Origin: an uncultured Lachnospiraceae bacterium
Lineage (GTDB): Bacteria; Bacillota; Clostridia; Lachnospirales; Lachnospiraceae
Assembly: GCA_900539175.1 (NCBI GenBank)
Contig: UQAW01000006.1
Coordinates: 19,574-83,573 of the forward strand
Length of the DNA: 64,000 bases
Direction: 5' to 3'
The notes under the pieces are model-generated. The model searched no databases. It was given only the letters and a program-made list of their open reading frames with translations, and was not told the origin of the DNA. The translations under genes and the position numbers were made by a program. Of this stretch, positions 35,528 to 45,131 are shown piece after piece (position 1 is the first letter of the stretch; each line of letters starts with the position of its first letter).

Positions 35528-37054
35528 ATGGATGAGTATTGCAGAATTTTGATTGTCGATGATGAATATATTATGAGACAGGGAATCAGATACATGATAG
35601 CCTGGGAAGAGCAGGGCTTTCAGGTGGTAGGAGAGGCGTCCAACGGAAAAGAAGCGTTGGAATTGATGGAAACATTGAAGCCGCATATTGTGTTTTGTGA
35701 TATTGCTATGCCGGTGATGGACGGGCTGGATTTTATGAGAGTTGTACACCGAAAGTATCCGGAAGTATTGGTATTGATTCTGAGCGGATATGATAAGTTC
35801 GAATATGTGCGCCAGGCGCTGCTGAACGGTGCGGTGGATTATGTGCTGAAACCTACACTGAATCCGGAAGAATTGTCGAAAATATTAAACAGAGTCGTGT
35901 CTCAAATTCCGGGACTGAAACTGAAGCAGAAAACCGTTTCCAGTCCGGACGATTTGTTGGAACGATATCTGAACGGATACGATCAGGAATTGAATGATCA
36001 GGCGTTTAACGCATATTTTCCCCACAGTTGTTATCGGCTGATGGGATTACCGATGCGGTTTCAGAATCCCGGGAGACAGGATTTTTCGCAGGTGATTTTT
36101 GAGAAAGCGGAACAGTATCTGAAGGAACATGCTCCGGGCAGTTATCTGAAATTTTTACAGAATCATGAAGTGTTATGTGTGGTATTTAATTATCCGGTGA
36201 AGGACGAGGAACGTCTGATTGAGATGATTCATGATATGCTGTGTCAGCTTTCTGTCATTTATGAACGGACATTTGCAGTCCTGGGGGAAACGCATAGAAA
36301 ATTAACGGATTTAAAAGCGGAATTTGAGAATCCACTGTTTCTGGAAGCGGAAGCATTTTACCATAAAGGAATTCAGATCTATCCGTTGAAAGAATATGAT
36401 GGAGTGAAGAAATCTCTGCATAAATTTGATTTCCGACGGTTTTCCGCGGCGGTTTCGAATCACAAATATGTGGAAGCGGCGGAGATGTTTCGGGAGTATA
36501 TCTGGCAGGCAGTCCAGTGTCAGCTTCCGGAGTTTAAACTGAAAAATCAGGCGAAAAATCTTCTGTATAATCTTGTTGGCAGCGTGGACAGCAAGATTCA
36601 GAGGATGGAACAGATACGGTTTGAATATTTTGCAAAAATAGATGAGGCAGTCTATGCAGAAGATTTTCTGGAAACTTTTCAGGCGTTGCTGGATGAATTG
36701 CTGGAATGTCTGGAGGAGAGTATGGAAAGTCAGGATATGAAAATTCAGGGAATGTTGGATTATATTGCAGAACATTACAGGGATGATCTGGATTTAACCA
36801 ATCTGGCAGAGGTATTTAATTTTAACTACTCCTATCTTTCCAGTTATTTTAATACAAAGATGGGAGAGGGTTTCAGTGAATATCTGAACCGTATCCGGAT
36901 TGGACATGCCTGCCAGTACCTGGAAAAAGGGGAGTCTTCGATTGCCTCCATAAGTGCTCTGGTTGGCTATTCTGATCAAAGTTATTTTTGCAGAGTTTTT
37001 AAGAAAATTACAGGAGTAACGCCCAGTGCGTATCGTCGTGGGCGGAGACTGTGA
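35528..37054 (+). CDS. YesN-type response regulator with AraC DNA-binding domain
   Basis: This 508-residue cytoplasmic regulator has a receiver domain at residues 1-120 with the acidic pair in LIVDDEY, phospho-acceptor Asp in VFCDIAMPVMDG and conserved Lys in LKPT. A poorly conserved middle region follows, then two AraC helix-turn-helix motifs at the C-terminus (LDLTNLAEVFNFNYSYLSSYF and SSIASISALVGYSDQSYFCRVFKK). Its stop overlaps the sensor kinase start, so the two form a pair. Its position between galactan-active glycosidases suggests that it activates them. Confidence 0.93.
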   Translation: MDEYCRILIVDDEYIMRQGIRYMIAWEEQGFQVVGEASNGKEALELMETLKPHIVFCDIAMPVMDGLDFMRVVHRKYPEVLVLILSGYDKFEYVRQALLNGAVDYVLKPTLNPEELSKILNRVVSQIPGLKLKQKTVSSPDDLLERYLNGYDQELNDQAFNAYFPHSCYRLMGLPMRFQNPGRQDFSQVIFEKAEQYLKEHAPGSYLKFLQNHEVLCVVFNYPVKDEERLIEMIHDMLCQLSVIYERTFAVLGETHRKLTDLKAEFENPLFLEAEAFYHKGIQIYPLKEYDGVKKSLHKFDFRRFSAAVSNHKYVEAAEMFREYIWQAVQCQLPEFKLKNQAKNLLYNLVGSVDSKIQRMEQIRFEYFAKIDEAVYAEDFLETFQALLDELLECLEESMESQDMKIQGMLDYIAEHYRDDLDLTNLAEVFNFNYSYLSSYFNTKMGEGFSEYLNRIRIGHACQYLEKGESSIASISALVGYSDQSYFCRVFKKITGVTPSAYRRGRRL

Positions 37055-38835
37055 AAATTATGGGAAAGAAATTACATCTTAACAGTATGGTAGTGAGAAT
37101 TCTGGCGACAGTAATGATTGGAATACTGTTTGCTGTCATCAGTGTCAGTGCAATTGTGATCCATATTTCAGAGGATATTTTCGTGGATACCTATGGGAAG
37201 TCTCAGGAGCGGGTGTTTCTTCAGATCGAGAATGATCTGAATAAGTTTCATGAGAATCTGAATAAAATTATGGATGCGGTAGATGCAAGCTGGGCTTTCA
37301 GGCTGTATCTGAGTGATCAGGAACTGGATTCCCAGCTGGCCTTTCAGACGGCTTATGAGATGAATCAGGATTTGAGAGAGGCAATTCCGACCAATGTAGA
37401 AAATATCAGTGTCATGGTTATCGGGGTAAATGGAAAAAGTTACCTGAACCGGGAGGAATCGATTATTCTTCCGGAGTCTGAGATACTGGAATCAGAGATC
37501 AGCAAGCAGGTACTGGAGCGGGATGAGGGAATTGTTTATCAATATGCGGATGTGGGATTTACCTCTACAACCAGAAATTCTCCTGTTATTATGGCAACGA
37601 AGGTTCTGCGGTATCAGGAGAGCCGGGAACCATATGCAATCGTCTACATCACAATGAAAGAAAGCGACTGGTCTAAATTTTACGGATATTTTACTTCGGA
37701 GTATGCAACCTTTTATATGGTAGACGCTTCCAAACGGATCATATCCTCGGACAGAAAAGATAAGCTTTGTAAGAAAGCCACAGAGATTTTTCCGTATCAG
37801 GAGCCGGAAGAAGGTTTTAGGAGGAGCACGGCAGTACAGGAAAATCAACATGTTACCTTGCTGACCAAACAATTGCCTTACTATAATTATACAATCTGCG
37901 GTGTGATTGATACAGAAAAAGCGTTGGGAAGACTTTATAATATTCCTCAGTTGTGGATTATTTGTGCTTTGGTTGCGGCAGTGGTCGTCCTGATTACATT
38001 CTGGGCGGTCGCACAAACTACAAAACCTTTATCTGCATTGGCACAGAAGATGGCAGATGCACGGAAGAAGCAATATGATGAGCATATCAAAATTACCGGA
38101 TCCGAGGAGATTCAGCAGCTGGGCCGTACCTATAATTCCATGTTGGATGATTTGAACCGCTATATCGGCGAACTGATGCATACGCAAAAGGAAAAGCGAA
38201 AGGCAGAAATTTCGGCGCTGCAGATGCAGATCAATCCACACTATGTATATAATACATTGGCAAGCATCAAATGGATGATTTATCAGGGAGAAGTGGAAAA
38301 ATCCACTCGTGCGATTGATGCATTTATATCCTTACTGCGGAATACAATCGGGAATATGGATGAGTATATTACGGTGGAAAAGGAAATTGAAAACCTGAAA
38401 AATTATGTGCTGATCAATAATTACCGGTATGGGGACAAGGTGCATGTGGAATATTTTGTAACTTTCGGATGTGAGGAGTGTCGGCTTCCCAAAATGATTT
38501 TACAGCCTTTTGTGGAAAATGCATTTTTTCATGCGTTTCCGGCTAATCGGAGGGGAAATATTACAGTGCTTGTGCGAATGATGGGGAAGAACCTTCAGAT
38601 TCAGGTGATCGACGACGGGGTAGGGATGGATCAGAAACGTTTGAGAGAGCTGGAGGAAGGGAATGCACAATCAGAGCATTTTTCAGGAATCGGCGTGAAC
38701 AATGTGGATGATCGTCTGAAATTGATCTATGGAGAAGCTTATGGTATCGACGTGAAAAGTGAGGAAGGACGTGGGACAACCATTACAATTTTGCTTCCGG
38801 CAAAGTTTAAAGAAGAAGAGGATCAGATTGGATAA
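37051..38835 (+). CDS. YesM-type sensor histidine kinase
   Basis: This 594-residue membrane kinase has membrane segments at about 10-34 and 290-312, with an extracytoplasmic sensing domain between. HAMP follows (TTKPLSALAQKMADARKK), then the His_kinase block with phospho-acceptor His in MQINPHYVYNTLASIKWM, and the ATP domain with LPKMILQPFVENAFFHAF and IDDGVGMD. The start is GTG 37051 overlapping the regulator stop (GTGA); ATG 37060 is possible. It likely senses an oligosaccharide, directly or through a binding lipoprotein. Confidence 0.93.
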   Translation: MKIMGKKLHLNSMVVRILATVMIGILFAVISVSAIVIHISEDIFVDTYGKSQERVFLQIENDLNKFHENLNKIMDAVDASWAFRLYLSDQELDSQLAFQTAYEMNQDLREAIPTNVENISVMVIGVNGKSYLNREESIILPESEILESEISKQVLERDEGIVYQYADVGFTSTTRNSPVIMATKVLRYQESREPYAIVYITMKESDWSKFYGYFTSEYATFYMVDASKRIISSDRKDKLCKKATEIFPYQEPEEGFRRSTAVQENQHVTLLTKQLPYYNYTICGVIDTEKALGRLYNIPQLWIICALVAAVVVLITFWAVAQTTKPLSALAQKMADARKKQYDEHIKITGSEEIQQLGRTYNSMLDDLNRYIGELMHTQKEKRKAEISALQMQINPHYVYNTLASIKWMIYQGEVEKSTRAIDAFISLLRNTIGNMDEYITVEKEIENLKNYVLINNYRYGDKVHVEYFVTFGCEECRLPKMILQPFVENAFFHAFPANRRGNITVLVRMMGKNLQIQVIDDGVGMDQKRLRELEEGNAQSEHFSGIGVNNVDDRLKLIYGEAYGIDVKSEEGRGTTITILLPAKFKEEEDQIG

Positions 38836-38871
38836 AAGGCAGTTATCGGGGGGGATAACTGCCTTTTATCC
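38830..38871 (+). terminator. Terminator overlapping yesM stop codon
   Basis: An 18-bp perfect stem (38830-38847 with 38854-38871) has a GGGGGG loop. The TAA stop of the kinase gene is part of the 5' arm. It separates the regulatory pair from the GH43 gene. Confidence 0.85.
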
Positions 38872-38905
38872 AAAAATAATGCAAAAAAATAAAAAAAGTT
38901 CAAGT

Positions 38906-38980
38906 TTGGCAAAACTAGACTGAAATAGTAAAAAAATTGGCAAATTTAATCCTAAATGATAAAGATGCGATATGCTACAA
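38906..38980 (+). promoter_or_regulatory. GH43 promoter region with repeats
   Basis: TTGGCAAA is repeated at 38906-38913 and 38937-38944 (31 bases apart), followed by CCTAAA and the extended -10 TGCTACAAT (38972-38980). The same CCTAAA plus TGCTACAAT arrangement occurs before the sugar-binding paralogue B gene, suggesting shared control. Confidence 0.45.
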
Positions 38981-39015
38981 TGGATGCAAGAAATAAAGAA
39001 AAGGAGAGGTTATTT

Positions 39016-42000
39016 ATGAATGGCAAAGGGTGTATCAAAAAAATGATTGCGGGCATTTCGGCATTTGCAGTCGGTGCTTCCACAATATTGCCTGCAGCCC
39101 CGGTTCTGGCAGCCCCGGGGGCATCAGACAGTATGAATCTGACGAAAGAACGTATTGCGGCGAATGATTATGTTCTGTATACCGTAAACTGCGGTACTTC
39201 AGATGCCGCCGTAGTACCAAATCAGAATTCTGAGAGAATGGGACTGCTTCAGTCCAGTGTGGATCAGAATTATGGAACAGATGTCAAGACAGGAACGGTG
39301 TGGGGCTGTGATCCTGCAGATGAATATTCTCAGGCAGTAAAACATGCAGAAAATGCGACAGATATCGGATACAGTTTTGTGTATATGTCAGATTCCGTCA
39401 AATTTGATAAGGATAAGAGTGCACTGGGGTATTCCTTTGAGGTTCCGACAGAAAAGATTGATGGGATCGAAGAGAATACATATGAAGTAACGGTAGCGTT
39501 TAAACATTACTGGGACGAAAAGGTTGTGAATGTTTGTCTGGAAGGTGAGACCGTTGCAACGGATATAACCTTGAAGTATGGAGAGTGGGTGAGCCGGACT
39601 TTTACAACAACGGTAACCGACGGCGAATTGAACGTACAGGTAAAAAGTCCCAGAAGAACCAGTGCGGCAGGGGATCCGATCCTGAATTATATCAAAGTAA
39701 GGGCTGTTGAGGAGAAAGAGCCGGTGATTCCGAGATATTCCTCGATTACGGGCGTGAACGGGGATGCCATGTACGATACGAATGGAAAACTGATCCAGGC
39801 TCACGGTGGCCAGGTTCAGCAGTTGACTGTTGATGGTGTGAAAAAATGGTATTGGGTTGGTGAGGACAAGACCAATGATTATCGTCCATGTGCTGGTATT
39901 CATGTATATAGTTCGGAAGACCTGTATAATTGGGATGATGAGGGTGTTGTGCTCCGTACCATGGAATCCATGAGTCAGTTTGAAGATGACGAGTATTTCA
40001 GTTCTCTTTACGGCGATTATACACAGGAACAGAAAGAGGCTGTCTTTGTGGACATCGACAAAAATAACTGTGTCATGGAACGTCCCAAGATGTTATATAA
40101 TGACAAAACCGGAAAATATGTCATCTGGTTTCATGCGGATGGACGTTACCCGGGCAGTGATGCCGATTACGGGAAAGCAAAGGCGGGAATTGCCGTCAGT
40201 GACAGTCCGACAGGACCGTTTAAGCTTTTGGGAAGTTATAAACTGAATTATGTAGACGGTGAAGGTGTGGATCATGGATTTGACAGCGCTCGTTCCGCCT
40301 GGGGTTCTGTGAGAGATATGAATCTTTTCAAGGATGACGATGGAACTGCATATGTGGTTTATTCTTCAGACGGCAACAAAACTACTTATATTTCAAAATT
40401 AAATGAGGAATATACAGGGCTTGCTACAGAACCGGACAAGGCAGTGGAAGGTGTAGATTTTACCAGAAACTTTATCAACTGGTCCAGAGAAGCTCCGGCC
40501 ATGTTTAAGTATAAAGATAAGTACTACATTATCAACTCAGGGTGTACTGGCTGGAGCCCGAATCCTGCGCAGTATGCGGTAGCCGACAATCCTCTGGGAC
40601 CGTGGACCAGCATGGGAGATCCCTGTTCCGACGAGGGCAAAAATACGACTTACGATACACAGAGTACCTGTGTAATACCGGTGGATGCGGAAAACGGAAA
40701 ATTTATTTATATGGGAGACCGTTGGAATGCAGGAGATTTGAGTGAATCCAGATATGTCTGGCTGCCGATAGAATTCCAGCCGGAGAACCAGATCGTGCTG
40801 CGAAGATATGCAAACTGGACATTGGATGAATTGGAGGGAAAGGGACTCTTTGATATTGAGACAGAACTTCCGAATACGGTAGAATCTGCTGCTGAGATCC
40901 CCAAGGTACTTCCGGAGAAAATCGTCCTGTCTTATGGCAATGAGAAAGAAGAAACATCGGTAACATGGGAAATCGGCGAATATGAAGAGAATAAACTTGG
41001 GACGGTAACCGTTCAGGGAACATTGACTGAGAAAGGCAGGACGTTTACCCATAGGATTCATGTGGTAGACTCCAAAACAAAGTTCTTCTTTGACAGCGGT
41101 GCAAAGAATTCGGAGTATTTTAATGCTGTCCAGGCAAAAGTTGGAACAAAGCTTCAGAATACGGTACCTGACCAGAAATATACGGAAGAATCAGGTGCAG
41201 GGTATACGGGAGTTACCCAGGAAGAAAACGGCGGGAATTATGATCTGGGTCGTCATGATGGAACAACTCTTCTGGAGAATGGCTGGTGGGCTGCTTCGGG
41301 TAAGGAGATTGCATACGCGTTCCGTCTGAACGCAGGTACCTATACCATAGCGGCAGGTTTCCAGGAGTGGTGGAATACCACAAGATATCAGAAGATGACA
41401 ATTTCCATGGGAGATAAGGTATTGGCAGAGCAGGAATTTACCCTTCCATGGAACAGCAAAGATCTGCAGGTGCGCCAGGAGTTTGAAGTCAGCGAGCCGG
41501 GAATTGTAACAGTAAGCATCCGTAAGACAAAAGGGGCAGATCCGGTTTTGAGCTGGATTGCAGTTTTGGGAGAGAGTGAGAATCCTCCGGCTGACGTTAA
41601 ACTTGACAGCTTACTTAAGGCAATCGAGAAAGCCGAGGGGCTGGAACAGACGCAGAAAGAGGAACAGTGCTATACGAAGGAAAGCTGGGACGCAGTAGAG
41701 AAGGCGCTGAATGATGCAAGAGCAATTTTGAAACAGGAAGAGATCACGCAGAAAGAAGTAGATGATGCTTTCCTGAATCTGACCCTTGCTTGTAATCTGT
41801 TAGAGTACAGTGTACAGAAGGTGGGATTGAAAGCGGCCATTGACGGAGCAGAAGAACTTCTGGCAGATACAGAAGAGCTGGAACAGTATCAGAAAGAGAG
41901 CGTACAGGCATTGAAGGATGCCCTGCAGGCGGCAAAACTGATTTATGAAAACAAGGATGCCAGTCAGAGTGAGGTTAATCTCGCAACTACAAATCTGGTG

Positions 42001-42582
42001 ACCGCAGTCAATGCGCTTGTGAAAAAACTTCCGTATCAGGATGTGAGTGAAAAGGACTGGTTTTATCAGGAAGCAGCCTATACTTATAGAAAGGGAATCA
42101 TGGAAGGTCTGACTCCGGATACATTCGGTTCTGCCGAGACACTGAACAGAGCGCAGGCAGCCGTAGTACTTTGGAGAATGGCGGGAAAACCAAAATCAGA
42201 TTCTGCCAATGTTTTTCCGGATGTACAGAAAGATAGTTGGTACGCAGATGCTGCAAACTGGGCGGCTGAGGAAGGGATTGTTACAGGTTATATGAACGGC
42301 CTTTTCGGCCCGGGTGATGTGCTTACACGTGAGCAGGCAGTTACAATTTTGTGGCGGTTTGCAAAGGCAAAAGGGATGGATGTCAGTGTAAAGGCAGAGC
42401 TGGGAGATTATCAGGACGGCGGAAGTGTACAGACATTTGCCAGAGAGGCAATGCAGTGGGCGGTCGGAAACAAGATCGTAAAAGGAAAAGACGAGAAAAT
42501 GGTATTAGTTCCCCAGGGAAGTATAACACGTGCAGAATATGTAGTGATTGTAACAAGATTTATGAAGGCATACATGGAATAA
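39016..42582 (+). CDS. SLH-anchored multidomain GH43, probable exo-beta-1,3-galactanase
   Basis: This 1188-residue protein has a signal peptide ending PVLAAPG and a malectin-like domain (about 50-235). A GH43 five-bladed propeller (about 240-590) has IQAHGGQV, VMERPKMLYN, VRDMNLFKDDDG and EAPAMFKYKDKYY, resembling subfamily 24 exo-beta-1,3-galactanases. These lack the usual Asp base, and here that position reads AHGG. An Ig-like domain, a second malectin-like domain, two FIVAR-like repeats and three SLH repeats (about 1008-1188) follow. SLH binds wall polymer pyruvate, so the enzyme should be displayed on the cell surface. ATG 39016 has AAGGAGAGG upstream. It would shorten the 1,3-galactan backbone left by the GH30 enzyme. 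Confidence 0.83.
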   Translation: MNGKGCIKKMIAGISAFAVGASTILPAAPVLAAPGASDSMNLTKERIAANDYVLYTVNCGTSDAAVVPNQNSERMGLLQSSVDQNYGTDVKTGTVWGCDPADEYSQAVKHAENATDIGYSFVYMSDSVKFDKDKSALGYSFEVPTEKIDGIEENTYEVTVAFKHYWDEKVVNVCLEGETVATDITLKYGEWVSRTFTTTVTDGELNVQVKSPRRTSAAGDPILNYIKVRAVEEKEPVIPRYSSITGVNGDAMYDTNGKLIQAHGGQVQQLTVDGVKKWYWVGEDKTNDYRPCAGIHVYSSEDLYNWDDEGVVLRTMESMSQFEDDEYFSSLYGDYTQEQKEAVFVDIDKNNCVMERPKMLYNDKTGKYVIWFHADGRYPGSDADYGKAKAGIAVSDSPTGPFKLLGSYKLNYVDGEGVDHGFDSARSAWGSVRDMNLFKDDDGTAYVVYSSDGNKTTYISKLNEEYTGLATEPDKAVEGVDFTRNFINWSREAPAMFKYKDKYYIINSGCTGWSPNPAQYAVADNPLGPWTSMGDPCSDEGKNTTYDTQSTCVIPVDAENGKFIYMGDRWNAGDLSESRYVWLPIEFQPENQIVLRRYANWTLDELEGKGLFDIETELPNTVESAAEIPKVLPEKIVLSYGNEKEETSVTWEIGEYEENKLGTVTVQGTLTEKGRTFTHRIHVVDSKTKFFFDSGAKNSEYFNAVQAKVGTKLQNTVPDQKYTEESGAGYTGVTQEENGGNYDLGRHDGTTLLENGWWAASGKEIAYAFRLNAGTYTIAAGFQEWWNTTRYQKMTISMGDKVLAEQEFTLPWNSKDLQVRQEFEVSEPGIVTVSIRKTKGADPVLSWIAVLGESENPPADVKLDSLLKAIEKAEGLEQTQKEEQCYTKESWDAVEKALNDARAILKQEEITQKEVDDAFLNLTLACNLLEYSVQKVGLKAAIDGAEELLADTEELEQYQKESVQALKDALQAAKLIYENKDASQSEVNLATTNLVTAVNALVKKLPYQDVSEKDWFYQEAAYTYRKGIMEGLTPDTFGSAETLNRAQAAVVLWRMAGKPKSDSANVFPDVQKDSWYADAANWAAEEGIVTGYMNGLFGPGDVLTREQAVTILWRFAKAKGMDVSVKAELGDYQDGGSVQTFAREAMQWAVGNKIVKGKDEKMVLVPQGSITRAEYVVIVTRFMKAYME

Positions 42583-42604
42583 ATGCAGGAAGTACAAAAG
42601 AGAT

Positions 42605-42652
42605 AAAAAGTGGCTGTTGCACCAGGTAATGAGTGCGGCAGCCACTTTTTTC
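42605..42652 (+). terminator. Terminator between GH43 and convergent araC gene
   Basis: AAAAAGTGGCTG and CAGCCACTTTTT form an 18-bp stem (42605-42622 with 42633-42650, G-T wobbles in the middle), with T-runs suitable for both strands. Confidence 0.8.
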
Positions 42653-42667
42653 TGAATGAAATGAGAG

Positions 42668-43525
42668 TTACTTTCTGTCCATAATTTTATTTTTCTGCCG
42701 ATATTCTCTCGGCGACATCCCATATACATTTTTAAAAGCACGTGAAAAATGCAGCGAATTTTGATATCCGACAGAGACTCCGATATCTCCGATGGACTTA
42801 GTGGAAAGTGTCAATGCTTCAGCGGCCTTTGACATTCGATATTGAATCAGGAATTCCTGCGGTGATTGTCCAACAACCTCTTTAAAGATTTTTCCGAAAT
42901 AGCTGCGCTCCAGATGACAGCGGTTTGCCATGTCCAGAATGGTGATATTCTGTGCGTAGAACTGCTCGATAAAGGAGATTGTTTCACGTACATAGAATTC
43001 ACTAAGCCGTCCGCCCTGCAATTGTTTCCTGGACGTGGAACTGGAAATCAGACGATCGATGAACAGATATAGATGCCCAATCTGATTGAGCGGAGAGGCA
43101 TCTGGATTGTGCACAATAGAAAACATCTGATTCAGTAATTCCCGGCCGTGCTCCGGTGTATCCGGATGATAGATGGGAGAGGTTTGGGATAGCCCGGCTG
43201 TTTCCAGAAACTCTTTTGCCCTTAGTCCGCCGAATTCCAACCAGATATACTCCCAGGGTTCCTCCTTATCTGCAAAGTAGAGATTTGAAAAACCTGGCTC
43301 GATCAGAAAGCCCTGGTCGGAGGTCAGGTGAAAAAAATTTGTGTTATGTTTGGCATCATCGGAGTGAAGTGTTCCTTTTCCGGATATAATGTAGTGGAAC
43401 AGATAGTGATTGCGGACAAATGGACCGAAGGAATGCAGGGGATCACACTTTTCATACCCATACTGATACAGGGTCAGGTCCATAAAACGTTCATCTCGAA
43501 AAATGGAAAATAAGGTATTTGCCAT
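42668..43525 (-). CDS. AraC-family regulator of alpha-galactoside genes
   Basis: This 285-residue protein has an N-terminal cupin-like sugar-sensing domain (FHYIISGKGTLHSDD, GFLIEPGFSNLYFADKEEPWEYIWLEFGG) and a C-terminal double helix-turn-helix (ITILDMANRCHLERSYFGKIFK, KSIGDIGVSVGYQNSLHFSRAFKN). This matches MsmR/RafR-type activators. AAAGGAGC lies seven bases before the ATG. It is divergent from an importer plus alpha-galactosidase operon and very likely controls it. Confidence 0.9.
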   Translation of the reverse strand: MANTLFSIFRDERFMDLTLYQYGYEKCDPLHSFGPFVRNHYLFHYIISGKGTLHSDDAKHNTNFFHLTSDQGFLIEPGFSNLYFADKEEPWEYIWLEFGGLRAKEFLETAGLSQTSPIYHPDTPEHGRELLNQMFSIVHNPDASPLNQIGHLYLFIDRLISSSTSRKQLQGGRLSEFYVRETISFIEQFYAQNITILDMANRCHLERSYFGKIFKEVVGQSPQEFLIQYRMSKAAEALTLSTKSIGDIGVSVGYQNSLHFSRAFKNVYGMSPREYRQKNKIMDRK

Positions 43526-43842
43526 ATACAGCTCCTTTATTTGTGATTATGTTCAAAAATTGGTATGTTTTTTAAGACAATATAACGAAAATCCAGGAAT
43601 ATCTTATATTATATACCATAATACGTCTATTATTCAACTATATTCGTGAAAACAAGCATTATGATATAAAAAGGGACACATTCAAATATTTACGGAAAAT
43701 AGTTGAAATGCTAGAATTTGATTAAGAAAAGAACGACACAACATACAAAGTGACGAATATAAGATGGATATATTGAAAAAGTTTTATAGGAAAGCGGCAT
43801 AAAAAAGTAAAAATGTGAAAAAAAGAAAGGAGCAAAAAAGGT
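43526..43842. promoter_or_regulatory. Divergent control region, araC / alpha-galactoside operon
   Basis: This is an AT-rich 317-base gap without a gene. A candidate + strand promoter is TTTACG (43689-43694), a 17-base spacer and TGC-TAGAAT (43712-43717). That would give a leader of about 120 bases before the binding-protein gene. I did not find a convincing long inverted repeat for the AraC protein. AAAGGAG sits before ATG 43843. Confidence 0.45.
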
Positions 43843-45129
43843 ATGAAAAGAAAAACGAAGGCTGTGGTCTGGACAGCAGCTGCTGCAGCGGTGACGGGAT
43901 TTTGTCTGGGTGGCTGCGGGGGTTCCGGCACAGAGGGTGGAAAGACGGTCATTGAGTTGGTGCAGTACAAGCCGGAGGCGGTCAAAGCATTCGAGAAAAT
44001 CGAGCAGAGATTCAACGAAACGCATGATGACATTGTCCTGAAAATTGAATCTCCAAATGATGCAATGACGATTTTGAAAACCCGATTCATTAAGGAGGAT
44101 GCACCGGACATCATCGGAATTGGAGGTGATGTGAACTATTCCAATTTTCTGGATTCCGAAATGTTGATGGATATCTCCGATTTTGAGGGTCTGTCAGAGA
44201 TCAAGCAGGCTTATCTGGAGATCGATAAGAATCTGGAATTCGTTCCCACAGAGGGCATCTACGCAGTCCCCTATGTAGCAAATGCTGCGGGGGTTCTGTA
44301 TAACAGGGAGATGTTTCAGGAGAATGGTTGGGAGATTCCTGCAACCTGGACGGAATTTCTGACTCTGTGTGATACCATCCAGGCCAGCGGTCAGCAGCCC
44401 TTGTACTTTGGATTTAAGGATACCTGGACTTGTCTGGCTCCCTGGAATGCAATCTGTGTAGATCTTGCACCGGCGGATATCTGTGCACAGGTGAACCGGG
44501 GAGAGGCCACATTTACAGAGGCTTACCGGGAAGTAGCAGAGAAGACCTATCAGCTTTTGGATTATGCGCAGCCGGATCCTTATGGATACAGTTATAATGA
44601 TGCCTGTACTGCATTCGCCCGGGGTGAATCAGCGATGTATGTCATCGGAAGTTATGCAGTACCTCAGATTCTTTCGGTAAATCCGGATATGGATGTGGAT
44701 TCTTTCGTATTTCCGGCAAGTGACGATGCAAACGCCAATCTCCTCAATTCCGGTGTGGACCTGCAGTTCTCGGTTATGGCAGACTGTGAGAATAAGGAAG
44801 CGGCTTATGAAGTCTTAAATTTCCTTTTGGAAGACGAGAGTGTGCAGGCTTATCTGGATGAGCAGAATGCCGTGCCGTGCAAAGAAGGTGATTTTGAACT
44901 TCCGTCTATGCTTGACGGGATGGCTTCCTTCATAAAAGAAGGAAAAATGGCAGATTATCAGGATCACTATTATCCGTCAGAGATGAGTGTGGATGCTTTG
45001 ATTCAAACCTATCTGATGAACGGTGATACGGATGCATTTCTGAAAAAATTCGATACCGACTGGTTACGCTATAACAGAGATATCATCCGTAAAGTCCAGA
45101 AGTATGAAGAAGAAAAGGGAGGTAGATAA
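43843..45129 (+). CDS. Sugar-binding lipoprotein, MsmE/RafE-like
   Basis: This 428-residue binding protein has a signal peptide and lipobox LGGC. It contains VIELVQYKPEAVKAFEKIEQRFNETHDDI, APDIIGIGGDVNY, AVPYVANAAGVLYNREMFQENGWEIPATW and FARGESAMYVIGSYAVPQI, typical of family 1 binding proteins for alpha-galactosides such as raffinose and melibiose. It is only distantly similar to the two paralogues at 24-27 kb. The operon context (alpha-galactosidase) supports an alpha-galactoside ligand. Confidence 0.88.
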   Translation: MKRKTKAVVWTAAAAAVTGFCLGGCGGSGTEGGKTVIELVQYKPEAVKAFEKIEQRFNETHDDIVLKIESPNDAMTILKTRFIKEDAPDIIGIGGDVNYSNFLDSEMLMDISDFEGLSEIKQAYLEIDKNLEFVPTEGIYAVPYVANAAGVLYNREMFQENGWEIPATWTEFLTLCDTIQASGQQPLYFGFKDTWTCLAPWNAICVDLAPADICAQVNRGEATFTEAYREVAEKTYQLLDYAQPDPYGYSYNDACTAFARGESAMYVIGSYAVPQILSVNPDMDVDSFVFPASDDANANLLNSGVDLQFSVMADCENKEAAYEVLNFLLEDESVQAYLDEQNAVPCKEGDFELPSMLDGMASFIKEGKMADYQDHYYPSEMSVDALIQTYLMNGDTDAFLKKFDTDWLRYNRDIIRKVQKYEEEKGGR

Positions 45130-45131
45130 CT

